Source: Thamnidium elegans (Eukaryota; Mucoromycota; Mucoromycetes; Mucorales; Mucoraceae). Taken from it: a DNA stretch of 64,000 nucleotides. Positions 22,062 through 33,130 of the stretch are shown here, piece by piece. The position numbers were made by a program, and so were the translations under genes. The notes beneath the pieces are model-generated. The model did no database searches and had not been told where the DNA came from. It saw only the letters and a list, made by a program, of their open reading frames with translations. Location: positions 434,001 through 498,000 of the forward strand of contig JAIXMG010000015.1 of NCBI GenBank assembly GCA_025201345.1, in the 5' to 3' direction. Numbering within the stretch: the first letter of the stretch is position 1; every line of letters starts with the position of its first letter.

Positions 22062-22168
22062 TTGAAGGGTAATAATAAAAAAAAAAAAAAAAAAAAAAGG
22101 TAAAAAGAAAATTTTATTAAAATAGATTTTTAAAAACACGACCCCCTAAAAACGCGGTAAACGCGTTT

Positions 22169-25100
22169 TTAATCAAGTGCACGAAATAATGCCCTAGAAA
22201 GTTCTTCAATAGTCGCATCAGCAGTAACGATAGACTGATGGGGTTCCAAAGGACGGTATGTGATTGGGTTAACAATAGCGCCAGTATTATTATTATTTCG
22301 GCCAGTGGCTGCCGCTACAGCGGCAGCAGTACCTCTATGTCCACCATTATTATATGCTGGAGCGTTATAAGTTATTATTTCATCATCCGAAGAAGATTCA
22401 GTTTCAAAATCATTAGAATTATCTTCACCACCATCGTCATCATCATCATCGTCATCGCTTAAATCCACGATTTCCACTCGATCGCCTCTTTCCAACCGAA
22501 GTTTCTTATTTGCTTCAGTAATAGTTTTTTCATCAATCGCTTGTGATAATTTAACCTCATCCAACTGCTTGTGCATATTTCTGTTTGCAATTTCACAAAT
22601 ATATTCATAGATACACCAAGGGAAGCTTAAGAACCCACCTTCCAGCGACAAATCTCTTCTTCTTTCCGCTGGATGGTAGGTAACATAATACCATGCTGCA
22701 GCTTTAGCGTCAATTTTAGCTCTTTGAGTTAAATCCAACGCTTTATTAGCATCATAAAACTCTTTTTCAAAATATTTCTGCCAAAGTTTTTTAAACGATT
22801 GTACAGCCTTCATCGTGTAATCATGTTGTTCAAATCGTGTTTTACTTTTACCCTTCTTTAACCATTTAATAATATATCCCGAACAAATTTCGGCTTCTGT
22901 TTGCACACCAAATTGGTTCATCAGTGCTAACAAATTACGGTTATATACAGTTTTACGTTCACGCGCTTCCTTAATATAAGCTTCCATGCCAGGCACATAA
23001 AGTCGAACATCGTATACTGCTTCTTCAGTTAAATATGCTTTATAATCCTTGTAATTGGATTTATCAATAGCTCGAAAGATACGACCCAACACCTTCTTGG
23101 ATGCATATGATTCTTTATCCTTCTTTTGCATAAAGTCAGGGAATGCTTTAACAACCAAATCTTCCGTAAGGTTAGCAGGTTTACCAGATTTAGGGAAATC
23201 AACAGCTTCTGAATGCAATTGTGCCAACAAGATGCATTTACCATCACGAGCACCGTTCAAACTTTGATCTGCTGTAGCAAGATGTGCATTGGCAATTTGA
23301 CCTAGATTATCATGACTGATATAATTGACAAAGAATTTGATAATGTCTCTAATAGTAACGTCTGATACAACTTTAGGAGGTGCCGCAGTATAATCCATAG
23401 GAGGAAAATTCTTTTTTTCTGGTATAAGTCTAGGATCCCAGTATACGCTTTATAATAAAAGTTAGTTATAAATCATTACTATAATAAAAAGTGATTTTAC
23501 GTGTAATCATCACCATCAAGATCACCACCAGAACACATACTAGGAATATCCCTAAACCCTTTTGCAGAGAACACGATGACATCCACCAAATGATGCAAGT
23601 TGGGTTTATCCACTGCTTTGACAACCCTAACATCACCGGGATGAAAGCAAGGATTTCTGAATACAACTACTTCTCCAGTAATAATTTCCTTGTGAGCATT
23701 GTTGTTGGTATTATTATAAATCTGTACAAAAACCTCGCCTTCTTCTAACGTATTGGTTTCATCCATTACACCAAGTAAATAAGCACCATTAGGAACAATA
23801 ATCTTGGCCTTCTTTTTAAGATCTTTCAGCACGTTGATTCGAAACAAACTTAACAAATTTGTAATGTATGGGTCCTTTCGTTCCAAAAACCCAGCCTGAA
23901 TAAGTGACACCATTGACTTGACAGTACCTACAGAGTCAGCATTACCTTGCAACACACGTATAGCCTCACAAGGCTTTTCAAGCATTTTGTTAATATCCAA
24001 CAACATACTATCCATTAAATCCATAAACACTTCATCCTTCACACCCAAAGATGAAAGCAAAGTAATCACCTGTCTGTTTAAATACCCATTAATAAAAGTA
24101 GATGTACGAATAACTTCCAAGGTTAAATGATTTGAATCAAATTTAATTTGACTAGGACGAAGTTGAACTTTCACCGTCTCATCTGCCAAACTTTTATCCA
24201 CAGTCAAAACACCTTTAGCGCCACCAAGACGAAACTGGAAGGCACTGGGAGCCATTCTAAGATCCATTTGAATTGCTACTTCTTCGGCTAAAGCAGGTGA
24301 AATCTTTCCAACACCATCAGAAAACGTATACCCATTACGTTTAACATCTTCAATGTAAGCAAGCTGATCTTCTTGTAAGATATAAACAGGCCTTGTAGAA
24401 GAAAAGCATTGACCCATACGCACAGCATGTTTAGCCACAACTTTTTCGTGGGAGAAAACACCCATCCAAGAACGGATCATATCAGGAGTTAAATCAGCAG
24501 TAGGAGCAAAAAACCAACAACCTTGTTCACGTAATTGCGAACTAGAGAAAGCCAAAAACTCATATCTTCTATCACCAATTTGGATACCTCTTTTCAAGAT
24601 TTGATAAATACGTGTATAGACTACTTCTTTGGTCTTTTGATTCAGTGAAGGTCCTACGCGATTAAATCCTTCGTCCATGAATTGAACGCGAATGAATCGA
24701 TCCGAATAGTCGCGATAATGGCGAACAACTCTATTCGTGGTTTCAAGCGAAGGAGGTTGAATATACATATGACTTGGGGTAATAATGACTTTTCTTAACA
24801 TAGCGCAATGGCTAGGTATGCTTCTTTGGTCTTTGACTTTCAATTTTTTTTTAGTCCAAATACGATTAAATTCGAAAACCAGATCATAGACGTGTTTTTT
24901 ACTCAGGGCGATATAATTTAAGAGACCACAACCAATATCAGGTTCAAGTTGTTTCAATCTATCGTAAAATTCCTTGGTCAAGTTATATTGATTTACGTAA
25001 TGGTATGAGATGATAGATTCCAATAGATATAAAACATCAAATGATAAATTCAAACCACTTCTTTCAACATGACCTAAAGGCTTTGGCAAATTTGATGCTG

Positions 25101-26168
25101 GAGTTACTTCTATAGGAGGTTTCTGTGAACGCAAGTCTTCTGGCACCAAATTAAACGAAGCGGCTTCCTTCAAGTTCTTTTCGAATTCAGAGACAAACTT
25201 GGGATAAGGATGAAATGTTAAACGTAACACACGCCAATAAGCAATGTTGATAACATCTGTACGACTAATGGGAGTAAGAGGTTTTGTCAACTTAGTAACT
25301 AATTCGGTATCATTGGTTAAAGGTATCAACGTAACACGTTCCCAGCTATAACCAACGGAGATAGAATACGATTTTTCGGTAACAAAATTATTGTTGCGTT
25401 TCCAAAACATACCAGGATATCGAAGTGGGATAGTAAGAATAGTCGTACCGTTTTGTCGCTCAAAATGCATATTACCATATACATCTTTAAATTTATACTC
25501 CAATTTATATTCTGTTTCCAAATGAGTGAAAAAGATATGAACACGACGTTGTGTATACTGTAAAATATATCTAACGTCTTGAGAGGCAGTCCATTCACTA
25601 ACAAACTTTTTAGGTTCAATTAAAGATCCAAAAGATAGAGTTTGAGCGAAAAACTTGACTGATTTGTTTGCTCGTCTATTACTTGAATAATAGGACCGTT
25701 CAGTAGATACATCTTTAACGAATTCGACTGTAACCGTAGAACCATCCACTTTATGCCTTGTAATTAACCTCGATATCTCTCTTGGTATTTTACTAATACA
25801 ACGAAAAAAAAGAGATCAGCAAAAACTGAATAATGTGTTTGTGCCAGTGTGTATGCGTGTTACCTGAATACAACAGTTGCAGAACCATTCAAATTTTCAT
25901 TGTCGTCTTGGTTTAAGACGACCTTTTCGACCTTTTCGAAGCGATTAAAATAATCCAAAAGAGTAGCAGGTTTCGTCTGCCTATTCAAATTGTGGACTAA
26001 AATACACCTAGATGCTTCGGGTCTAGCTACATTGTTGTTATTTTCCACAGCACGATTATTTCTTTGCTGATTGGGTGGTCTCTGTCTAGCTAATAAAAAA
26101 CTTAAATGGTTGGGTATTTCCCTTCTTTTTTGTCGGTGATGTTATAGAAACTACTTACCGAAAGTCAT
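22169..26168 (-). CDS. RNA-dependent RNA polymerase (RNAi, QDE-1/RdRP type) with N-terminal RRM
   Basis: Spliced model: complement(join(22169..23447,23501..25792,25864..26089,26159..26168)), 3807 nt, 1268 aa; three GT-AG introns, phases consistent, first coding exon only 10 nt. Cellular RdRPs make double-stranded RNA from aberrant transcripts to feed Dicer. The catalytic loop is SGGDLDGDDYTVYWDP (around residues 834-845), the invariant DLDGD of the family. Upstream are FSDGVGKISPALA, FQFRLGGAKGVL and the LQGNADSVGT region typical of the domain. Residues ~25-80 (SRCILVHNLNRQTKPATLLD ... GSATVVFR) look like an RRM-type RNA-binding fold. The C-terminus carries a long acidic run (SDDDDDDDDGGED). 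A GTG-initiated start at 26048 is rejected in favour of MTFARQR, joined through the first intron. Confidence 0.93.
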
Positions 26169-26240
26169 AATGAGAATAAAGAAAAGAAGAAAAAAATATA
26201 TCACATAAAAAAAAATATGTGTGACGAAAAAAAAAACGTT

Positions 26241-27475
26241 TTATTCTGCGGAAGCCCAATTCAGATAATTAGATTCTATTCGTTGCAAGAATTGATTGTT
26301 TTGATCGTTAATACTAATTGACTTGGTAGGTTCTACTAAATCAACAGGAGGTAGTTGAACAGGTGCAGGTGGTGGTTGTGGTTGGTATACAGGCATCGAT
26401 TGTACTTGTGCATTACCGTAATGAAAACTAAAGGATATATAATTAAAACATGCTTATACTTATAAACTTATATGTATTTACCCTGATGGTGCTGCACCAG
26501 TATTTAATTGCGTTCTACCAAATGATAATCTTAACTTTGCTCCACCTAAATGTGACCCATTCAATTCTGCAATAGCTTGTTCGGCTGATATTCTCTTTTC
26601 ATATTGAATAAATGCAATATTCTTATTAGGAATTATCTTTACTGCTAAAATATCGCCATAGGTTCCAAAATAAGCACACAGTTCCTCTTCTGTAATCGTA
26701 TTATTCAATCCACCAACAAATACTGTTGTAATCTCTGATTCGGGTGTATGAGGACTTAATCCAACATCAAATTTAGCTCTAGGTCTAGCAACCGAAACAC
26801 GTAATGGTCTCGAACCGACATAAACACCTTGCATTTCCTCTAAAGAACGTTGTTGATCATTTTCATCAAAGAATCGAATAAACCCAAACCCTCTTGAGTA
26901 TCCAGTCACTGGGTCAATCATTACTTTAGCTGAACGAATTGATCCATAACGACTTTGAAAGGCTGCCATCAATACATTGTCATCTACATCCGCTCCTAAA
27001 TCTCCAACAAATATACTGTAATCTCCACCTGTATTAAGTCCTCCTGAAGAGCCTGAATTTAATGCACTTTTTTATTTTATTTTACCTTTATTAGTTATCA
27101 ACATGTAATAATAATAACAATAAAAACTTACTTGTTTACAATGGGTACACCATTACCATCTCGATTAGACCAATTTAATTTAAAGATTTTATTTGTTTGG
27201 GGTATTTGACTTCCGTTTAAAGTAGCTAAAGCTTTACTTGCTCCTTCATGAGTAGCAAAATCAATAAACGCATAAGAGCCACCATACTTATCAATACTAA
27301 TACGACAAGATACTTCTTCTCCCATACTCCACCATAATTGTCTAAGGTAGTTTTCGTCCATCCATTGATCTAATTCTCCCATCCATAATGTACGACCTGG
27401 TGGAGCAGCCGACTGATCGTAAGTGCCTGTACCTTGTGCCATATTCGCAGGTCCCTGATTATATGCATAAGCCAT
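26241..27475 (-). CDS. Three-RRM RNA-binding protein of the Nam8/TIA-1/SECp43 group
   Basis: Spliced model: complement(join(26241..26427,26482..27066,27132..27475)), 1116 nt, 371 aa, two GT-AG introns. RRM1 (about residues 27-105) has RTLWMGELDQWMDE and YAFIDF; RRM2 has YSIFVGDLGADVDDNVL and GFGFIRF; RRM3 has TTVFVGGLNNTITEEEL and IAFIQY. The C-terminus is Pro/Gln-rich (PVYQPQPPPAPVQL). This order and the WWSMGEEV helix after RRM1 are typical of the Nam8/Csx1/tRNA-Sec-associated group, whose yeast member is a U1 snRNP component affecting weak 5' splice sites and meiotic splicing. A role in splicing or stress mRNA control is likely, but the exact orthologue is not decided here. Confidence 0.9.
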
Positions 27476-27560
27476 TTTTCTTTTTCGCGTTTTTAGTATA
27501 TTAAAAGAAAAAAAGAAAAAAAAAAAAGAACAAGCTTGTCACAGTGTAAAACTGCTTCAG

Positions 27561-27699
27561 TCAAAAATATTTTGAATAAGCGCAATCAGTTGATTCATTT
27601 ATAACTTCTGTATCTTTGAGCTTTTGACGTTTAACTTTACGTTGGGTTAATGCCCAAAATTGCTTAATAGACTTAACCTCTGGTAAGATGCGTACCACC
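27561..27699 (-). pseudogene. Tc1-like transposase C-terminal fragment
   Basis: The minus frame reads ILPEVKSIKQFWALTQRKVK, which aligns with the canonical LPPYSPELNPIEQFW region of Tc1/IS630 transposases, followed by KLKDTE and a stop at 27561-27563. The catalytic Glu of I-E-Q-F-W is Lys here. Only about 45 codons remain; nothing of the core upstream is recognisable. Confidence 0.6.
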
Positions 27700-29640
27700 T
27701 TATAATCTCAATTTCCTTCAATCAGTTTTTTTTATTAAAATTATATATTATCTTTGAAGTCTGAGAAAAAAAACACTATTTATTACGAATCTGCCTTTAT
27801 CTTCGAGGGTGGTCGCGCAGCTAATTTTTGATATGCTGTTAATATCATCTGAAGATTTAAGATTATGTCTGACGGTTTGAGAAGAAGATAATATTGTCAA
27901 ATTCTTTAAAGTGCGAACATTATTTTACTTTTGTGCACGAAGTAGTCAAAAGGACAGTGAAAGTAGCGGTATTAGGTCCGAATTCTTGGATATGATTGAT
28001 TTTAAGCTTACAAGTGCGGATAAAAGAGGCAACTTATTCTCCGAAAAGGCTTGTATGTTGGAAGGAACAACGAGGTCAGTTGCGCGGATGATTCGAGACC
28101 TAAGAGAGAAAGTAAATAAAGAAGGAGCCGAGCTTGTCCACCTTGGAAAATTTGTGTATTGTATATTTCTTTTCTATTAAGGATAAAAATTATATCATTA
28201 CAACTGGGCAAACTTTACAAAGCTGGATCATTTCTTTTAACGGCTTGGCGGAAATAAAGAGTTTATCGAGCGAGTGCTAGAAGAAAAGGTATTACATCGT
28301 GTTTCCGTTACTGGCAAGAAGAACGATATAATTGCTAAAGGGTACCAGTAATTAGCCAGCAGTTTAACGATGTGTTGAATTTTCAAAACAACAATGAAGC
28401 CAATGGCTAGTAATCGCATATTCGTTGTCTTTTTTTTTTTTTTTTTTTTTTTTTTTGCTTCACAGCACTGATATCCTGAACTGTATCGATCACTATCCAG
28501 ATTCTATTCTGGTACCATCTTTCGTTATTGTACTGCTTAAAAGATCAATTCTCGTAAAGAGGGAGTAGGTTATCCAGCGTTCAGTTTTAAAATATTTTAT
28601 TTTATATACAAGGTCAGTGCCATCAACTTTTTTCAATTAACGAAGGCAATACTTGCCTCCGCATTCAACTCCCTTCTTCTTCTTCTATTTAATACCGTAC
28701 TTAGCATTATAATTCTCGATAATATCTTGACATTGACTAATATGAACCTCCATTCTACTGGGAATGGATTGGTAAGTTTTGATAGAGTAAGTTTTAATTG
28801 ATTGATTTATTTTGAAGTAGAAAAGTTAAGTCGTGTTTTATAAGTAAAATAAAAAGCAAAATGTTTTCCTAAGTTTTTATTTATTTATTTATTTATTTAT
28901 TTCAATTAATATAGACGGTTACGCCTAGTCCCTCAAATTCGACGTAGGCATTATACCTACTATTTAATATATGAATTACCCCTTTATACAAAGTACCGTT
29001 TTCGATCCCTCCTTCTATATCCACTTGAAGTAAATATGGACAAAAGAAGGTTGGGTGATTAGTAAGGTTTACAGGCATGTTTTTTATGATATACGAATAA
29101 CAGAACTATATTATCGCTAGCAAGGAAGAAGAAAGGAAAAAAAAAGGAGAGGAGGTACAGATATAATAGACGTCCTTTTTTTATTGCATTTAAAAGCCTG
29201 TTTTCGGAAGGGAAGTTAATATGTTTATAAGACACCTCAATAATTGAATGGTAAACAAAAGGGTCTGAAATAATCAAGATTTAACATTTGAACCAACTAC
29301 TTGGTTACCAAGCACAAAAAAAATTGTCGTATGATTTTTAATTGGTGTAGCAATAAATTGCATACAACTGGGTGTAACCCAAGTCATAGGCGAAAAAAAG
29401 GACGAATACAGTAAAAAAAAAACGAAGAGGCAAAAAACTTGGTTAACCCTTCTAATTACTATAAAAGTAAAAATATAATCTCTGAGAAGGATTCGTTCAA
29501 TTTTTGGAACCAATAGGAAATCATCTTTAAAAAGGTAAAAAAAAAAAAGTGTGGCTAGTAAACAAGGAAAAAAAAATCGATCGGTTTTAATCAAACTTTA
29601 GTTTTTTCTTAATGGTAAACAATGGCATGTAAAACTAGTA
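27700..29640. other. Intergenic region with weak coding-like scraps
   Basis: No confident gene. A plus-strand frame at 27911-28180 (EFLDMIDFKLTSADKRGNLF) has ordinary composition but no recognised family. A minus-strand stretch at 28685-28795 (RMEVHISQCQDIIENYNAKY, then stop) resembles the last exon of a gene. There are poly-T runs near 28430-28456 and a (TTTA)n tract near 28877-28902. These may be relics of mobile genes. Confidence 0.35.
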
Positions 29641-30145
29641 GTGGTTCGATCGATCGTTGAAAATAAGTGCACTTCTTGTTGTGCTTTTTTCTATCGTACC
29701 ATAACCATACTTGATTGATAAACTTACATGAATTTATCGATCGAAAACAATAATAATTAAATGGTTACCAAGGCAACCATTGAGAAATGAAAAACATCAA
29801 ACTATGCAAAAAAAAAAAAATTGTTTGTGATCACCGCGCATTATATTATGACACGGAAAACCAAAATCGCGATATCCTTTTTTTTTTCAATTCCGAGAAA
29901 AGAAATAAATTAAATAAAGAGTATTCAAGGACTAGGTTTTGTAAGCCAAGTGGCAATTTTTTTTTTTTATTAAGGTCGGTACTTTAATGAAAAAAAAATG
30001 CCTGGACCGTTCTCTTTTGAAAGCTTAAATGGGAGAAAAGCGATCGTTATACATATAAATATAAGCTATTTTTAAATATATTAGTTCTTTTTTCTTTCTT
30101 TCTCTCTCTCTCACACTCTTTATATATTCCCTTTCCTTTTTTGAA
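29295..30145 (+). promoter_or_regulatory. Upstream region of the Zn2Cys6 regulator with repeated GGTTACC-type palindromes
   Basis: CTTGGTTACCAAG (~29300) is a near-perfect palindrome. The related ATGGTTACCAAGGCAACCAT (~29760-29780) lies 370 bp before the start codon, and CTTGGTTAACC sits near 29437. A TCGATCGATCG motif occurs near 29647 and again as TCGATCG near 29737. A CT-rich tract (30085-30125), typical of fungal core promoters, precedes the ATG at 30146. Function is inferred from symmetry and position only. Confidence 0.3.
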
Positions 30146-32228
30146 ATGACTCAACGTAAAAAGAAAACAATCGAGTATCATTTTGTTGATATGAATGATC
30201 CTGATCGGTATAAAAAGCTTAAAGTAGCTAGAGCTTGTGACTTTTGTAGAAGGCGTAAATCAAAGTAAAAAAATTTATAAGCAAGAAATTTTTTTTTTTT
30301 ATTTATATATTATACCTAATAGATGTGATATTGGTATTCCTGGCTCTGGTACATGTTCCAACTGTAAAAAAGCAAATCATATATGCATATTTTCCCCTAC
30401 CAATGCTTCTATTGTACCTACATCTGTTCCTACGATACAGCAACAACAACAAGAAAATGGAAACAATACCTTTATATATCAATATCAGAACAAATTTTCA
30501 TTTTTCTCAATGAATCAAAAAGCTCATTGCGGGTTTGAAAAGGATGAAGTTTATTCCAACGCTTTATTTTTAACTATGGATCAATTACCTGTATACTCGA
30601 CTCAATTTGAGCACGAATTATTTCAAGTTTATTTCACTCATGTTCATCCATTCTTTCCTATTTTGGACAAGTACGGTATCTTACAGTCGCTAGGATTTGA
30701 TAGCTTACCTTGCTCATTAAGATGGGCTGTGATAGCAATCACTATATCCGACTTTAGCAATATAAACAAGTATGACTCAAATCAATACTATCAACATGCA
30801 TTACACAAATTGGATCATACTTCAACACTCTATACTGTGCAAACCCTTTTATTATTATATAAATATCAAGAATTAAATACTCCTGTTGGTATTCCTCTCT
30901 CCTCAGCTGCAATTGGTCATTTAAAACAAGCTCAATCTATACTATCTCAATGGATTCCAAAAGATGAATTTGTTTGTCGCGCCAAATGGATTTTATTTAT
31001 TATTTTATCCATGAGTAACCCTGCTGATAAAAGGATAAACAATACCTTGGATTATTATTTTCCACCCAATAATTTACCTGCCCTCACTGATACGGAACAA
31101 TATGATGAAGTAGACATTAATACAACTGGTAATCTAATTCATCTATGCAATATCATCTCAATATATTCTCGGACCATATCATTGATATCCGAAACGGATA
31201 CACTATTTTCAACGAAAAACAATTATACACATGATTTTAATGAATTATCTAATGGATTAAAAGTTTGGAAAAGAACATTGCCGGAACATATCGCTCGATT
31301 TTTTAATGAAGATGCATCTATTCTATATGCTACTCAATCTCATATCCCAAAATCAACTTCTTTTATTGCTTATCTTTGTTTAATCCACGATATACTCGAT
31401 TTATTAATTTCTGCTAATCAACCAAACCAACACGACTTATCCAAGATGGCTTACTCAGTTTGCTTTAGAGCTCATAACTTTACTGTAGCAGACTTACAAC
31501 CTGCTCGATTCTCTTGCTTGGCTTCTATTAAGGGTAGTCGTATTGTCTCATTTGGTCTCACACTTGCTTTACAAGCTCAAGCCTACCACGATCGAAACAA
31601 AGAAACCGAAAAGTTCTCGATTTGTTTTTCAATTGCGTATCAAATATTTGACCAAATATATTTATCTCCCCAGCTATATATGACTATCCAAGCATTCCAA
31701 ACCCAAACTCAATCGAAAAAACAATTGGAACAATATCGAGACTATACATTGAATAATAATACTGATATACATGGTAGACTAGATAGTAATAGTAGCAGTA
31801 GCGGCAGTGGCAATTCTTCCAATGATACAACCTCTAATTATTATAACACCGTCACCACCACCGCCACCACTAACCAATCGTCAACACAACAAACGAACGA
31901 ATCAAACGGTTGGCAAAATTATAATAATTCGTATTCTACCAATAATAACAATTTCCAGTCTTCTTGGAGCAACTCAATGTATTATTCATCGCCACAAGAA
32001 GATATGTATAGTATGCCAATTACACCTACTTTTGAACCAACAGAAATCAACCAGTTAGATATAAATACACCATCTTCTTTTTCAACAGTAGATTCTTATT
32101 TTCAACCACAAGTTAATGTATTTGAACCTTCTGTTACGGTCTCGATGGGTCCTTATGATTTCATTAATAGTTATCCTATTGAACGTTCGTACAAATCTAA
32201 AAGTTGCAATACAAGACCAACTGCTTAA
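30146..32228 (+). CDS. Zn2Cys6 fungal transcription factor
   Basis: Spliced model: join(30146..30264,30323..32228), 2025 nt, 674 aa, one 58-bp GT-AG intron that splits the zinc cluster. The cluster spans residues 31-61: CDFC, Cys 41, then CSNC and Cys 61 (C-x2-C-x6-C-x9-C-x2-C-x6-C), with the RRRKSK basic stretch. A Gln-rich linker follows, then a middle homology region starting ELFQVYFTHVHPFFPILDK, as in the Fungal_trans family. The C-terminal ~180 residues are Asn/Ser/Thr-rich with a poly-Thr/Asn tract and are probably an activation domain. DNA-binding nuclear regulator; target pathway unknown. A start inside the second exon would lose the first half of the zinc cluster. Confidence 0.93.
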
Positions 32229-32455
32229 AAAAAAAATCTGCCATGCAGATATATAAAAAAAATATGCCTTAATCGTTTCCCTTCCTCCTTTTTTCTCGTA
32301 CCGTACATATTTCATTCTTATTTGTATATTGCCATATCATGTCATTATTATGCCACTTTTTTTTAAGATAAAATAAAAAAAACTATGACTTTTTTTTTCT
32401 GAATTCCGAAATATTCGTACCTGTTTCACTCCTCTTCACTTTATTTATAATAAAC

Positions 32456-32983
32456 ATGAAAAGAGCAATTTCTGAAGACGAAGAAGATATAGATAGTTCT
32501 CCTCTCAAACGGCCTAAAATACATTTTGAACGGTTAAATCGACCAGGTAATTCAAAAGTTTATTTTAAGCATTTATTCTTTTTAATTGTCTAGTTATCAT
32601 ATATAGCGTCTGATGTCCCAACAGACGAAGGATCATATAAGGAAAATGATAGCACAGATATTACAAAAGAAAATCAAAGTGAAATGGAGTCTGAATGTAC
32701 ATCTTCTCCTACTAATAGTGATACCGTCTTATCAACATCTAATCGTTCTTTCGATACCATTTACTCGGAAGAAGAAGAAGAAGAAGAAGAAGAAGAAGAA
32801 GACAGCGATGGTTCTCAAAGTTGCCAGGACTCTGAAGGTGCAGAAATAGGTGATTTTTATGTCAGCGACGATAGCCAACTAGATAATTCCAGCGATGAGG
32901 ACAATCCAGGTTTTTATGACTTTGACGCCGAGAGCTTTCTCCTATATCTATGTATTTGTCGCATCATGGGCTTTAATGAGTGA
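32456..32983 (+). CDS. Small acidic hypothetical protein
   Basis: Spliced model: join(32456..32546,32607..32983), 468 nt, 155 aa, one 60-bp intron. The acceptor ATATAG at 32606 is preferred because the nearer TCTAG (32593) would give an early stop. The N-terminus carries a basic nuclear-localisation-like SPLKRPKIHF; the centre has an uninterrupted run of 11 Glu followed by DSDGSQSCQD; the C-terminus ends in a short hydrophobic/Cys segment. Possibly a nuclear acidic protein. No family recognised. It starts about 230 bp after the transcription factor stop, same strand. Confidence 0.6.
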
Positions 32984-33130
32984 ATAAAGCGCTTTTGAAT
33001 GTCGTTTTATTTTTTTACATTCCGTTTATTTTTTTATTCGTATGCTGCGAAACAGAAAAAAATAACAAAAAAAAAAAATAAAGAAAAAAAATGACTATGA
33101 AATGGAGGGGGGGGGGGTTATATTGTTAAA

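Noticed and set aside
22062..22139. N-terminal extension of PIF1 as a mitochondrial presequence
   Set aside because: The extra residues are mostly Phe encoded by a T-run next to the ATG and lack Arg/Ser typical of targeting peptides. The ATG at 22061 is the better start.
28237..28419. Hypothetical minus-strand gene
   Set aside because: Short frame with no family motif, upstream signal or splice partner.
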